64,000 nt of DNA from Leclercia adecarboxylata (GCF_023639785.1 NZ_CP098325.1:4092001-4156000); one strand, 5' to 3'; counted from the stretch's first letter, positions 29,948 to 44,780 are shown. Numbers and translations are program-made. The notes: a model not told the origin generated them from the letters alone.

Positions 29948-31381
29948 ATGCGATTTTCCAGATTTATCATCGGATTGACCACCACTATTGCGTTCACTGT
30001 CCAGGCAGCGAACGTTGACGAGTACATTAATCAACTGCCCGATGGCGCCAATCTTGCCCTGGTCGTGCAAAAGGTAGGCGCCCAGGCGCCTGAGATTGAT
30101 TATCACAGCCAGCAGATGGCCCTGCCTGCCAGTACGCAAAAGGTGATTACGGCGCTGGCTGCCCTGCTGCAGCTGGGTCCAGATTTTCGTTTTACGACCA
30201 CGCTTGAAAGCAAAGGCAACATTGAGAGTGGCGTACTGAAGGGCGATCTTATCGCCCGCTTTGGCGGCGATCCGACGTTTAAACGTCAGGATATACGCAA
30301 CATGGTCGCCGTGCTAAAGAAGTCTGGCGTACAGCGTATTGAAGGTAATGTGCTCATTGATACGTCCATTTTCGCCAGTCATGATAAAGCGCCCGGCTGG
30401 CCGTGGAACGACATGACCCAATGCTTCAGCGCCCCGCCTGCGGCAGCGATCGTCGATCGCAACTGCTTCTCCATTTCGTTATACAGCGCACCAAAACCCA
30501 ATGATTTAGCTTTTATTCGGGTGGCGTCTTACTATCCGGTCAACATGTTCAGCCAGGTGCGTACGCTGGCGAAAGGTTCTCCGGAAGCGCAGTACTGCGA
30601 GCTGGATGTGGTGCCGGGCGATCTGAACCGCTTTACCCTGACCGGTTGCCTGACGCAACGGGCCGATCCGCTGCCGCTGGCCTTCGCCATTCAGGACGGG
30701 GCAAGCTACGCCGGCGCGATCCTCAAAGATGAGCTGAAGCAGGCCAACATTACCTACAGTGGTACCCTGCTGCGCCAGACGCAGAGCAACGAGCCCGGCA
30801 CCGTGATTGCCAGTAAGCAATCGGCGCCGCTGCACGATCTGCTGAAGATCATGCTGAAAAAATCGGACAACATGATCGCCGATACCGTATTTCGCATGAT
30901 TGGCCATGCCCGCTTCGGCGTACCGGGCACCTGGCGCGCCGGTTCAGATGCGGTGCGTCAGATCCTCCGCCAACAGGCCGGCATCGATCTCGGCAATACC
31001 ATCGCGGTGGATGGTTCTGGTCTGTCGCGTCATAATCTGATCTCCCCTGCCACTATGATGCAGGTGCTACAGTACATTGCTCAGCACGACACTGAACTAA
31101 ACTTCATTTCAATGCTGCCGCTCGCCGGTTATGACGGCTCACTGCAGTACCGTGCGGGCCTGCACGCAGCGGGCGTCGATGGCAAAGTCTCCGCCAAAAC
31201 GGGGTCTTTGCAGGGTGTCTATAACCTTGCCGGGTTTATCACTACTGCCAGCGGACAGCGAATGGCATTTGTACAGTACCTTTCTGGCTATGCGGTTGAA
31301 CCTGCTGACCAACGTAACCGCCGTATCCCGCTGGTGCGCTTTGAGAGCCGGCTTTACAAGGACATTTATCAGAATAACTAG
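29948..31381 (+). CDS. dacB: D-alanyl-D-alanine carboxypeptidase/endopeptidase DacB (PBP4)
   Basis: Periplasmic class C penicillin-binding protein that trims and cleaves peptidoglycan cross-links. The signal peptide covers residues 1-20, ending VQA. The active-site motifs are complete: SxxK at Ser62-Lys65 (ASTQKVI), SDN near 306 and KTG near 417. The 477-residue length matches E. coli. Unlike in E. coli, the stop is followed after two bases by a response-regulator gene on the same strand, so PBP4 and a PmrAB-like system form one transcription unit here. Confidence 0.96.
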   Translation: MRFSRFIIGLTTTIAFTVQAANVDEYINQLPDGANLALVVQKVGAQAPEIDYHSQQMALPASTQKVITALAALLQLGPDFRFTTTLESKGNIESGVLKGDLIARFGGDPTFKRQDIRNMVAVLKKSGVQRIEGNVLIDTSIFASHDKAPGWPWNDMTQCFSAPPAAAIVDRNCFSISLYSAPKPNDLAFIRVASYYPVNMFSQVRTLAKGSPEAQYCELDVVPGDLNRFTLTGCLTQRADPLPLAFAIQDGASYAGAILKDELKQANITYSGTLLRQTQSNEPGTVIASKQSAPLHDLLKIMLKKSDNMIADTVFRMIGHARFGVPGTWRAGSDAVRQILRQQAGIDLGNTIAVDGSGLSRHNLISPATMMQVLQYIAQHDTELNFISMLPLAGYDGSLQYRAGLHAAGVDGKVSAKTGSLQGVYNLAGFITTASGQRMAFVQYLSGYAVEPADQRNRRIPLVRFESRLYKDIYQNN

Positions 31382-31383
31382 CG

Positions 31384-32046
31384 ATGAAATTACTCATTGT
31401 TGAAGACGATCTGCTGCTGCAGGAAGGGCTGGCTCTGGCGCTCTCAGCCGAGGGTTATACCCTTGATTGCGCGGGTACCGCCGCCGAGGCTGATGGCCTC
31501 ATCCAGAGCGGCGAGTACAGCCTGGTGATCCTCGATCTTGGCCTGCCGGATAAAGACGGTGCCACCCTGCTGAGCCAGTGGCGCCGCCGGGGATTCGATA
31601 ATCCGGTACTGATCCTGACCGCCCGCGACGCGCTGGAAGACCGGATTAACGGCCTGGACTCCGGCGCCGACGACTATCTGGTTAAGCCTTTTGCGCTGGC
31701 TGAGCTCCAGGCGCGCGCCAGAGCCTTGATACGTCGCTATCAGGGGCACAGTGATAACCTGCTCAGCGACGGCGATCTCACGCTGAACCTGCAAACGCAG
31801 CAGGTTTTACAGCACTCCCGGCCAGTCGAAGTTACCCCTAAAGAGTTCGCCCTGCTAACGCGGCTGATCATGCGTACCGGACAGACCGTCCACCGGGAAA
31901 CCTTGCAGCAGGATATCTACTCCTGGCAAGACGATCCGGGCTCCAACACGCTGGAAGTTCATATCCATAATCTGCGGCGTAAGCTGGGTAAAGACCGGAT
32001 CAAAACGGTGCGCGGCGTGGGATATCGCCTTGAGAGTCAAAAATGA
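31384..32046 (+). CDS. pmrA: PmrA/BasR-like response regulator
   Basis: OmpR-family transcription factor. The receiver domain (1-118) has the acidic pair Asp8-Asp9, the phosphoacceptor Asp51 in VILDLGLPDKDG, Thr79 and Lys101. The winged-helix DNA-binding domain (about 125-218) ends in the usual TVRGVGYRL. It is most like BasR/PmrA, including NTLEVHIHNLRRKLG. The gene starts two bases after dacB and overlaps the sensor gene by four bases (ATGA). E. coli has no regulator at this locus. I infer the PmrA subfamily from sequence; whether it is the polymyxin-resistance regulator or a paralogue cannot be seen, because no eptA is adjacent. Confidence 0.8.
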   Translation: MKLLIVEDDLLLQEGLALALSAEGYTLDCAGTAAEADGLIQSGEYSLVILDLGLPDKDGATLLSQWRRRGFDNPVLILTARDALEDRINGLDSGADDYLVKPFALAELQARARALIRRYQGHSDNLLSDGDLTLNLQTQQVLQHSRPVEVTPKEFALLTRLIMRTGQTVHRETLQQDIYSWQDDPGSNTLEVHIHNLRRKLGKDRIKTVRGVGYRLESQK

Positions 32047-33086
32047 ACAGTATGCGCCGTCGTCTGATGGTGCTGTTGGCAGTTATTCTGCTGTTCTTTC
32101 AACTGGTTAGCGTCATCTGGCTCTGGCATGAGAGCCGGGAGCAGATCGGCTTTCTGGTGAACGAGACGCTCTCCGCAAAAGCCCGTAACCAGCACGTAGA
32201 GAAAGAGATCCGGGAGGCGATCGCCTCGTTACTGGTCCCTTCGCTGGTGATGGTCGGGTTTACGCTGCTGTTCTCCTTCTGGGCCGTCAGTTGGATCACC
32301 CGTCCGCTCAATCAGCTCCGCTCCAGCCTGGCGAATCGTTCTGCCGATAATCTCACTCCGCTGCCGATGTTCTCCGATATGGAAGAGATTGGCGCCGTCA
32401 CCACTGCACTCAATCAGCTTCTTGCCAGACTGGATCAAACCATACAGCAGGAGCGCCTGTTCACCGCCGATGCCGCACACGAGCTCCGTACGCCGCTGGC
32501 GGGTATTCGCCTGCATCTGGAGCTGATGGCGCAGTCAGGCTCGCCCCAGGCGACGACGCTGGTTGCCCGCATCGATCAGCTAATGCATACGGTAGAACAA
32601 CTGCTGATGCTGGCCCGCGCAGGTCAGGCTCTGGCCAGTGGCCACTACGATACGGTTAACTGGAGCGAGGCAATTTTTGCGCCGCTGGCGCTGGAGAATG
32701 AGACAAAAAGCCATACCCTCATCTGGCCGCAGGCGGGCCCGCAGAGCGTACAGGGTGACGCCACCTTGCTACGACTGATGCTGCGTAATTTGCTGGAAAA
32801 TGCGGTGCGATACAGCCCGGCAGGAACCACCGTTGAAGTCGGAATGCAGGAGGTCGATGGCGGTACGTGGGTGAGCGTCTGCGATCAGGGGCCAGGCATT
32901 GATGAAGCCCATCGCCAGTCAATTACCGAGCCGTTTCGCCGTATCGATCAACGCTATGGCGGGAGCGGGCTGGGATTAAGCATCGTTCAGCGTATTGTAC
33001 AGCTACATCGCGGTAAGCTTACGCTGGAGAACCGCCCTGAAGGGGGATTGGTAGTCGCCTGCTGGCTGCCTGAAAAACTGAATTAA
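32043..33086 (+). CDS. pmrB: PmrB/BasS-like sensor histidine kinase
   Basis: Inner-membrane sensor kinase with 347 residues. Transmembrane helices lie at about 8-28 and 64-84 and flank a short periplasmic loop. That loop carries two ExxE motifs, Glu30-Ser-Arg-Glu33 and Glu55-Ile-Arg-Glu58, which are the iron-sensing motifs known in Salmonella PmrB. A HAMP-like linker, the H-box with His146 (AAHELRTPLAG), the N-box (RNLLENAVRYS) and G-boxes (DQGPGI, GGSGLGLS) complete the kinase. It is coupled to pmrA by an ATGA overlap and ends at a terminator shared with obgE on the opposite strand. Confidence 0.8.
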   Translation: MNSMRRRLMVLLAVILLFFQLVSVIWLWHESREQIGFLVNETLSAKARNQHVEKEIREAIASLLVPSLVMVGFTLLFSFWAVSWITRPLNQLRSSLANRSADNLTPLPMFSDMEEIGAVTTALNQLLARLDQTIQQERLFTADAAHELRTPLAGIRLHLELMAQSGSPQATTLVARIDQLMHTVEQLLMLARAGQALASGHYDTVNWSEAIFAPLALENETKSHTLIWPQAGPQSVQGDATLLRLMLRNLLENAVRYSPAGTTVEVGMQEVDGGTWVSVCDQGPGIDEAHRQSITEPFRRIDQRYGGSGLGLSIVQRIVQLHRGKLTLENRPEGGLVVACWLPEKLN

Positions 33087-33110
33087 AAAAGCCCCCTTGA
33101 TAAGGGGGCT
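33085..33110 (-). terminator. Terminator of obgE
   Basis: AGCCCCCTT-GAT-AAGGGGGCT with six T on the minus strand, 11 bases past the obgE stop. It lies immediately after pmrB on the plus strand, where it has no T-tract. Confidence 0.88.
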
Positions 33111-33120
33111 CCTGAGGGTC

Positions 33121-35276
<2,156 letters not shown>

Positions 35277-35317
35277 GCCCGTTTTCCCTACAGAAAAAAT
35301 TACCGGGTTTCCAATGT

Positions 35318-35347
35318 AAAAAGCCCCGCAACACGTTGCGGGGCTTT
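35318..35347 (-). terminator. Terminator after rpmA
   Basis: AAAGCCCCGCAAC-AC-GTTGCGGGGCTTT with T-rich flank on the minus strand, 25 bases beyond the rpmA stop and upstream of yhbE. It would lower yhbE-obgE expression relative to the ribosomal protein genes. Confidence 0.88.
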
Positions 35348-35372
35348 AATCCGTTACCGGACCGAGAAAACC

Positions 35373-35630
<258 letters not shown>

Positions 35631-35649
35631 TTAAATCTCTCCTCAGGTC

Positions 35650-36015
<366 letters not shown>

Positions 36016-36217
36016 TCACAATAGGGCGCGAATATTACGCAAAACGCGAGCCTTTGACAAGTGCTACAGTCAATACATGAAGAAAAAAAACACAACGCGT
36101 ACGGTAACGTTTATCTGCCGCGTTTTTTCAGTACAATCAGCGCTACTATTGATAAACCGAACCCTTCGTTAGCCCATTTGATATGTGGTAAACAGGACTA
36201 CAAGCCCGGCTTTTGCG

Positions 36218-37189
36218 ATGAATTTAGAAAAAATCAATGAGTTAACCGCGCAAGATATGGCGGGTGTGAATGCAGCAATCCTGGAACAGCTCGATTCTGA
36301 CGTTTCCCTAATCAATCAGTTGGGTTATTACATCGTCAGCGGCGGGGGCAAACGCATCCGTCCGATGATCGCTGTGCTGGCCGCTCGCGCGGTCGGCTAT
36401 CAGGACAATGCCCACGTCACGATCGCGGCGCTAATCGAATTTATTCATACCGCCACGTTGCTGCATGATGACGTCGTCGATGAGTCCGACATGCGTCGAG
36501 GCAAGGCGACCGCCAACGCCGCGTTTGGTAATGCCGCCAGCGTGCTGGTAGGCGATTTTATCTATACGCGCGCCTTCCAGATGATGACCAGCCTGGGATC
36601 CCTGAAGATCCTTGAAGTGATGTCCAAAGCGGTGAACGTCATCGCAGAAGGCGAAGTTCTGCAGTTGATGAACGTCAACGATCCGGACATCACCGAAGAG
36701 AACTACATGCGGGTGATCTACAGCAAAACCGCGCGTCTGTTCGAGGCCGCTGCGCAGTGCTCCGGGATTCTTGCTGGCTGTACCGACGAGCAGGAACGCG
36801 GGCTGCAGGATTACGGGCGCTACCTTGGCACCGCCTTCCAGCTGATTGACGATCTGCTCGACTACAGCGCCGATGGCGAGACGCTCGGCAAAAACGTTGG
36901 TGATGACCTCAACGAAGGCAAACCGACGCTGCCGTTGCTGCACGCCATGCGTAACGGCAACCCTGAGCAGGCAAAGCTGATCCGCGAAGCCATTGAGCAA
37001 GGAAACGGTCGACATCTTCTGGAACCGGTACTGGAAGCAATGGCAACCTGTGGTTCTCTGGAGTGGACGCGCCAGCGTGCGGAGGAAGAGGCTGATAAAG
37101 CTATCGCCGCCCTTCAGGTTATCCCTGACAGCCCATGGCGAGATGCCCTGATTGGCCTGGCACATATCGCCGTTCAGCGCGATCGATAA
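36218..37189 (+). CDS. ispB: Octaprenyl diphosphate synthase
   Basis: Trans-prenyltransferase making the C40 side chain of ubiquinone-8 and menaquinone-8. The 323-residue form starts MNLEKINELTAQDM at 36218. The two aspartate-rich motifs are intact: DDVVD (first, in LLHDDVVDESDMRRG) and DDLLD (second, in LIDDLLDY). A GTG 33 bases upstream lies in frame but lacks a ribosome-binding site. It supplies the prenyl tail used by the ubiUVT-dependent and aerobic quinone pathways. Confidence 0.96.
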   Translation: MNLEKINELTAQDMAGVNAAILEQLDSDVSLINQLGYYIVSGGGKRIRPMIAVLAARAVGYQDNAHVTIAALIEFIHTATLLHDDVVDESDMRRGKATANAAFGNAASVLVGDFIYTRAFQMMTSLGSLKILEVMSKAVNVIAEGEVLQLMNVNDPDITEENYMRVIYSKTARLFEAAAQCSGILAGCTDEQERGLQDYGRYLGTAFQLIDDLLDYSADGETLGKNVGDDLNEGKPTLPLLHAMRNGNPEQAKLIREAIEQGNGRHLLEPVLEAMATCGSLEWTRQRAEEEADKAIAALQVIPDSPWRDALIGLAHIAVQRDR

Positions 37190-37199
37190 CGTCAAACGG

Positions 37200-37224
37200 A
37201 CTCTCTTTTTTATAAAAAGAGAGT
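37200..37224 (+). terminator. AT-rich hairpin after ispB
   Basis: ACTCTCTTTTT-TAT-AAAAAGAGAGT, 11 bases past the ispB stop. The T-tract after it is weak (TCTCAT), so it is a possible terminator only. Confidence 0.5.
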
Positions 37225-37419
37225 TCTCATAAGTTCCAATTCTTAATCCAGTAAATTGTTAAATAATTCGCTTACAGGCCGCATGAATAAAGCCCTGGCA
37301 TAATCCGAATGTGGCTTCGTGTAATGCGAACTTTTTAGAACCGATGTTCGAAGAAGGTATAGTAACACTGTCATTTAAGAGGAAATGACATACTCATACC
37401 AGAACAGAGGGATTGCTGA
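37225..37419. other. ispB-sfsB intergenic region
   Basis: 195 bases, AT-rich, without an ORF that I can support. It should contain the sfsB promoter: TATAGT at 37357-37362 is a plausible -10 element, but I could not pair it confidently with a -35. A GAGGAAATGACAT stretch near 37380 looks like a ribosome-binding site with an ATG, but that frame gives no conserved product. Confidence 0.4.
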
Positions 37420-37707
37420 ATGGATAAGAAATTTACCGACTGGCACTCGGCTGACATTATCGCCGCGCTGCGTAAAAAGGGAACATCACTGGCTGCAGAA
37501 TCCCGCCGAAATGGTCTTAGCTCTTCTACCCTGGCAAATGCGCTGACGCGTCCCTGGCCGAAGGGAGAGTTGATCATTGCAACGGCGCTCGGAACCGACC
37601 CCTGGATCATTTGGCCATCACGCTACCACGACCCTATCACCCACGAATTTGTCGACAGAACGCGCATGATGCGCCAGAAAAGACAAGGAGAAGAGCCTCA
37701 GGAATGA
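37420..37707 (+). CDS. sfsB: Ner-like DNA-binding regulator SfsB (Nlp)
   Basis: 95-residue protein related to phage Mu Ner. In E. coli, SfsB/Nlp affects maltose-gene expression in a crp* background; its normal target is unknown. The helix-turn-helix lies at about residues 10-45 (DIIAALRKKGTSLAAESRRNG...SSTLANALTRPWP), and WPSRYHDP follows, as in the family. It is flanked by ispB and the convergent murA, the same order as E. coli. Confidence 0.9.
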   Translation: MDKKFTDWHSADIIAALRKKGTSLAAESRRNGLSSSTLANALTRPWPKGELIIATALGTDPWIIWPSRYHDPITHEFVDRTRMMRQKRQGEEPQE

Positions 37708-37767
37708 CGCTCTGTTAAACGGGAATAGCAACCCCCCGGTCGATGCGGCAGGGGGCTGCCAGGTCGA

Positions 37768-39048
<1,281 letters not shown>

Positions 39049-39079
39049 TCAACCGTGCTGCGGGCAAACCACCCTCAGC

Positions 39080-39334
39080 TCAAAAACCGTTTAGTTTGCG
39101 ATCGCGTGCCCACTCAGTTGGGGTAAACGCCTTGATCGACAGGGCATGGATACGATTATCCGCGATATATTCCATCAGCGGCGCATAGACAGCCTGCTGC
39201 TTCTTAACGCGGCTCATGCCGTCAAAAATCTCACCCACAGCAATAACCTGAAAGTGGCTGCCGTCGCCGGAGACGTGGGCTTCCTGAAGGGCGAGTGCGT
39301 TCATCAGCACTGTCTGGATTTCATGATTTTCCAT
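39080..39334 (-). CDS. ibaG: BolA-family protein IbaG
   Basis: BolA-like protein, acid-stress-linked in E. coli, that forms Fe-S-bridged complexes with monothiol glutaredoxin. The 84-residue form starts [19 protein letters not shown] at 39334; the frame is open upstream to 39403 but without a signal. The helix-turn-helix-like BolA core with the conserved [15 protein letters not shown] strand is at 20-34. It is between the mla operon terminator and murA. Confidence 0.94.
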   Translation of the reverse strand: MENHEIQTVLMNALALQEAHVSGDGSHFQVIAVGEIFDGMSRVKKQQAVYAPLMEYIADNRIHALSIKAFTPTEWARDRKLNGF

Positions 39335-39406
39335 GGGTTCTATATCATCTGGTAGTGAAAACAAGCCCAACATCTTAGAGCAAAGTGACGCGGTCTTAAA
39401 CAAGCA

Positions 39407-39439
39407 AAAAGCCCCGACGATGAAACTGTCAGGGCTTTT
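39407..39439 (-). terminator. Terminator of the mla operon
   Basis: AAAAGCCCCGAC...GTCAGGGCTTTT stem with one mismatch, T-rich on the minus strand, 22 bases after the mlaB stop. Confidence 0.85.
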
Positions 39440-39460
39440 GATAGTAACGTACTGAAAAAA

Positions 39461-39751
39461 TTAGCGAGGCAATACGTCTGCCGGCAGATTATAGAGCTGG
39501 GCCAGCGTGGCGACGTTATCGCTGACGCCTGAAAGCGTCACCTGTGCGCCCTGCCGCTTGCCCGTAGACACCAGGTGTACCAGCAGCGCCACACCCGCCG
39601 TATCCACGCGAGAGATACCGCTCAGGTCGATACAGGAGACTCCCTTCATAGCTTCTTCACGCGCATCCCACAGAGGATTCAGATAATCCTGATCCAACTC
39701 GCCTGAGAGTAATAACGTCTCACCCTCACGGGTCCAGCTCAGCTGCGACAT
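39461..39751 (-). CDS. mlaB: Mla ABC transporter STAS subunit MlaB
   Basis: STAS-domain cytoplasmic subunit that binds the ATPase MlaF and stabilises the MlaFEDB phospholipid transporter. 96 residues. The STAS core IDLSGISRVDTAGVALLVHL at about 41-60 contains the conserved Asp-Thr pair. It is the last gene of mlaFEDCB, with its ATG one base after the mlaC stop. Confidence 0.94.
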   Translation of the reverse strand: MSQLSWTREGETLLLSGELDQDYLNPLWDAREEAMKGVSCIDLSGISRVDTAGVALLVHLVSTGKRQGAQVTLSGVSDNVATLAQLYNLPADVLPR

Positions 39752-39752
39752 A

Positions 39753-40388
39753 TTACTTGTTCCCTTCCAGGGTAATTTTCTGACGTGAGATACTGTTCAG
39801 CTGCGCAGTCAGACCATCAATACCTTTAGTACGCAACAGATCGCTCCATTCGTTCTGCTTGGTGGTAATCATGCTGACGCCTTCTGCAATCATGTCGTAA
39901 GCCTGCCAGTTACCGGTCTGGGTGTTCTTACGCCACTGGAAATCCAGACGCACTGGCGGGCGACCGTTCGGATCGACGATGGTCACGCGGATAGGCAGGA
40001 TGGTGGCGGAACCTAACGGCTGTTCTGGTGCAATCTGATACGTCTGGCCGTGGTACATCGCCAGAGCCTGACCGTAGGCCTGCTTCAGATATTCACGGAA
40101 CGCAGTGAAATAGGCTTCACGCTGCGCTGGTGTCGCGTCTTTGTAGTAACGGCCCAGCACCAGAGCACCGGCATATTTCACCTGTACATACGGCAGCAGC
40201 TCCTGATCAACCACATCACGCAGGTAATCGGGGTTGGAGCGGATCTTCGGCTGCTCGTTTTTGAGGCGATCGAAGGTTTTCTTTGCTGCCTCATTCATCT
40301 GTTGATAAGGATTGCTCTGATCGGCTGCGTTAGCTGCAGTCAGAGGGGCAATCATCAGCATGGCAACCATTAACAGTCGTTTAATCAT
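39753..40388 (-). CDS. mlaC: Periplasmic phospholipid-binding protein MlaC
   Basis: Shuttles phospholipid between the outer-membrane MlaA-OmpC complex and the inner-membrane MlaFEDB complex. The signal peptide is residues 1-21, ending ANA. The mature protein has the Tol-Tol/MlaC fold, and the length is 211 residues as in E. coli. The fold's [21 protein letters not shown] stretch is near 71-91. It is followed directly by mlaB and preceded by mlaD three bases upstream. Confidence 0.96.
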   Translation of the reverse strand: MIKRLLMVAMLMIAPLTAANAADQSNPYQQMNEAAKKTFDRLKNEQPKIRSNPDYLRDVVDQELLPYVQVKYAGALVLGRYYKDATPAQREAYFTAFREYLKQAYGQALAMYHGQTYQIAPEQPLGSATILPIRVTIVDPNGRPPVRLDFQWRKNTQTGNWQAYDMIAEGVSMITTKQNEWSDLLRTKGIDGLTAQLNSISRQKITLEGNK

Positions 40389-40391
40389 GAA

Positions 40392-40952
40392 TTACTTCTC
40401 CTGAGATGAATTCGTCGTGCCAACAGGCGGCGTAATGTCACTCTGCGCAGGGGTTTGCGCAGCCTGATTCTCGTCACCCCCTTTACTGTTACTGTTGTAA
40501 AGGAACTGACCAATCATATCTTCCAGCACCATGGCTGATTTCGTATCCTGAATTACACCACCGTCTTTCAGGATAGTCGTTCCCAGCTCAGGATCTTCAA
40601 AACCGATGTTCAGGGCCAGATATTGTTCACCTAACAGGCCGGATGTACGGATAGAAAGGGAGCTGGTGTCCGGGATGTGGTTGTAGCGCTCTTCAATATC
40701 CAGCGCGACGCGCGGCAGATAGGTTTTCTCATCCAGCGTGATATCGGCAACGCGTCCGACTACCACCCCACCAATACGCACCGGTGAGCGGCTTTTCAGG
40801 CCACCGATGTTATCGAAAGTGGCATAAATGCGGTATGTCGGCTCGGTACGTATGGTCGTCACATCGGCCACTTTAAAGCTTAAAAACAGCGCTGCCAGCA
40901 GTGCCAGCAACACAAATACGCCTACCCAAATTTCTACTTTTTTCGTTTGCAT
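40392..40952 (-). CDS. mlaD: MCE-domain substrate-binding subunit MlaD
   Basis: Inner-membrane-anchored MCE protein forming the hexameric ring of the MlaFEDB transporter. One N-terminal transmembrane helix (about 7-28) is followed by a single MCE domain (about 38-118, YATFDNIGGLKSRSPVRIGGVVVG) and a helical, Gln/Pro-rich C-terminal tail. 186 residues from the ATG at 40952; the E. coli protein has 183. Neighbouring mlaE ends five bases upstream. Confidence 0.96.
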   Translation of the reverse strand: MQTKKVEIWVGVFVLLALLAALFLSFKVADVTTIRTEPTYRIYATFDNIGGLKSRSPVRIGGVVVGRVADITLDEKTYLPRVALDIEERYNHIPDTSSLSIRTSGLLGEQYLALNIGFEDPELGTTILKDGGVIQDTKSAMVLEDMIGQFLYNSNSKGGDENQAAQTPAQSDITPPVGTTNSSQEK

Positions 40953-40956
40953 GAAC

Positions 40957-42559
<1,603 letters not shown>

Positions 42560-42788
42560 GTACATTTCCTTTCTGTTGCCGGTTCAGGATCGGCTTGATG
42601 CCTGATTTCGCTGCAAACCCAACATTTTTACAGAATATTACCTCTGGGGGTAAGCGAAAGCTGGCATTTGTTTTACTTTTACAGCGCATAAAGTCAAAAT
42701 TAGGAATTCGTTACGCCCACAGACAGTATGCAGCGGCAGAGATTTTTTCTCGGTGGACCGGCGAGTATACCTGAAGAAAGGACTTTTG

Positions 42789-43766
42789 ATGCTTCTTGCA
42801 ACGGCACTGTTAATAATTGGTTTACTTTTGGTGGTCTACAGTGCCGACCGTCTGGTGTTCTCCGCATCAATCCTCTGTCGTTTATTGGGTATTCCCCCGC
42901 TAATTATTGGGATGACGGTGGTCAGCGTCGGCACCTCCCTGCCCGAGATCATCGTCTCTGTTGCCGCCTCGATGCACGATCAGGTCGATCTTGCCGTAGG
43001 AACGGCCATTGGCTCCAATATCGTCAACATTTTGCTCATCCTGGGCCTTGCTGCGCTACTGCATTCATTTCGCGTGCATTCTGATGTTCTGCGGCGTGAA
43101 TTACCGCTAATGTTAATTGTCAGCCTGCTGGCGGGTTACGTGTTATATGACGGGCAGTTAACTCTCAGCGACGGCATCTTCCTGCTGGCGCTGGCGATCG
43201 TCTGGCTGGTCTATATCGTCAAGCTTGCCCGGGCCGCAGAAAAACAGGGCTGCGACACGTTAACCCAGGAACAGGTGGCAGAGCTACCGCGTGAGGGAAA
43301 CTTACCTGTCGCGCTGCTTTGGCTGGGTGTGGCGTTAATCATTATGCCCATGGCGACGCAGATGATTGTCGATAACGCCACGGTGCTGGCCAACTATTTC
43401 GCCATGAGCGAATTGACTATCGGCCTGACGGTGATTGCCATTGGTACCAGCCTGCCCGAACTTGCCACGGCTATCGCCGGGGCGCGTAAAGGTGAAGATG
43501 ACATCGCGATTGGTAACATCATCGGTGCCAATATTTTCAACATTGCTATTGTGCTGGGCCTGCCTGCCCTGATCGCCCCTGGCGCGTTCAATCCGCTCGC
43601 GTTCAGCCGTGACTACGGGGTGATGGTGGTCGTCAGCGCAATATTCGCCCTGCTCTGCTGGCGGCGAAAAAGGCAGATTGGTCAGGGTGCTGGCGCGCTG
43701 CTGACGGTGGGATTTGTCGTATGGATGGCGATGCTGTACTGGCTCTCGCCGCTTCTCTCTGGGTAA
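42789..43766 (+). CDS. yrbG: Ca2+/Na+ antiporter family protein YrbG
   Basis: Inner-membrane protein of the calcium/cation antiporter superfamily, 325 residues. It carries the two alpha-repeat motifs of that family: GTSLPEIIVS (about 50-59) with GSNIVNILLILG, and GTSLPELATAIAG with GANIFNIAIVLG in the second half. Substrate and physiological role remain unproven. The ATG at 42789 follows AAAGGA. It is the first gene of the yrbG-kdsD-kdsC-lptC-lptA-lptB run. Confidence 0.94.
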   Translation: MLLATALLIIGLLLVVYSADRLVFSASILCRLLGIPPLIIGMTVVSVGTSLPEIIVSVAASMHDQVDLAVGTAIGSNIVNILLILGLAALLHSFRVHSDVLRRELPLMLIVSLLAGYVLYDGQLTLSDGIFLLALAIVWLVYIVKLARAAEKQGCDTLTQEQVAELPREGNLPVALLWLGVALIIMPMATQMIVDNATVLANYFAMSELTIGLTVIAIGTSLPELATAIAGARKGEDDIAIGNIIGANIFNIAIVLGLPALIAPGAFNPLAFSRDYGVMVVVSAIFALLCWRRKRQIGQGAGALLTVGFVVWMAMLYWLSPLLSG

Positions 43767-43779
43767 ACGGAAACGCATT

Positions 43780-44766
43780 ATGTCGCAAATAGAATTGCAG
43801 CCGGGTTTTGACTTTCAGAAAGCAGGAAAACAGGTTCTGGAGATTGAACGTGAAGGTCTGGCGCAGTTAGATCAATATATCAATCAGGATTTTAGCCTGG
43901 CGTGTGAGAAACTTTTCCACTGCACCGGCAAAGTCGTGGTGATGGGGATGGGCAAATCCGGCCACATTGGCCGTAAAATGGCCGCCACCTTCGCCAGTAC
44001 CGGTACGACTGCGTTTTTCGTCCATCCCGGCGAAGCGGCGCATGGCGACCTGGGTATGGTTTCATCGCAGGATATCGTTATTGCGTTATCCAACTCCGGT
44101 GAATCGAATGAGATCCTGGCGCTGATCCCGGTGCTGAAGCGTCTGCAGGTTCCGCTCATCTGCATCACCAGCCGTCCGGAAAGCAGCATGGCGCGCGCCG
44201 CGGATATCCATCTTTGCGTCAAGGTGCCAAAAGAAGCCTGTCCTCTGGGGCTGGCACCCACCTCCAGCACCACTGCCGCACTGGTGATGGGTGATGCACT
44301 GGCCGTCGCCCTGCTTGAAGCGCGCGGCTTTACCGCTGAAGATTTCGCCCTCTCCCACCCGGGCGGTGCGCTGGGACGTAAATTGCTGCTGCGCGTGAAT
44401 GACATCATGCATACTGGCGATGAAATTCCACACGTCAGTAAAGACGCCTCCCTGCGCGATGCGTTGCTGGAAATTACCCGTAAAAATTTGGGCATGACCG
44501 TCATCTGTAATGACCAGTGGAAGATTGACGGGATCTTCACCGACGGGGATTTGCGTCGCGTATTTGATATGGGTGTCGATGTCCGCAAGTTGGGTATCGC
44601 CGATGTCATGACCACAGGCGGTATTCGGGTGCGTTCCGGCACGCTTGCCGTCGAGGTCCTGAACCTGATGCAGTCCCGCCATATCACCTCCGTTATGGTT
44701 GCCGATGGCGACCAGTTGCTGGGTGTGGTACATATGCATGATCTTCTGCGCGCAGGCGTAGTGTAA
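43780..44766 (+). CDS. kdsD: Arabinose-5-phosphate isomerase KdsD
   Basis: Converts ribulose-5-P to arabinose-5-P, the first step of KDO synthesis for lipopolysaccharide. 328 residues, as in E. coli. The SIS domain (about 40-175; GMGKSGHIGRKMAATFASTGT) is followed by two CBS domains (about 205-325). The start at 43780 gives the E. coli N-terminus, MSQIELQPGFDFQ. It lies 13 bases after yrbG. Confidence 0.96.
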   Translation: MSQIELQPGFDFQKAGKQVLEIEREGLAQLDQYINQDFSLACEKLFHCTGKVVVMGMGKSGHIGRKMAATFASTGTTAFFVHPGEAAHGDLGMVSSQDIVIALSNSGESNEILALIPVLKRLQVPLICITSRPESSMARAADIHLCVKVPKEACPLGLAPTSSTTAALVMGDALAVALLEARGFTAEDFALSHPGGALGRKLLLRVNDIMHTGDEIPHVSKDASLRDALLEITRKNLGMTVICNDQWKIDGIFTDGDLRRVFDMGVDVRKLGIADVMTTGGIRVRSGTLAVEVLNLMQSRHITSVMVADGDQLLGVVHMHDLLRAGVV

Positions 44767-44780
44767 TGAAGGATAAGACA

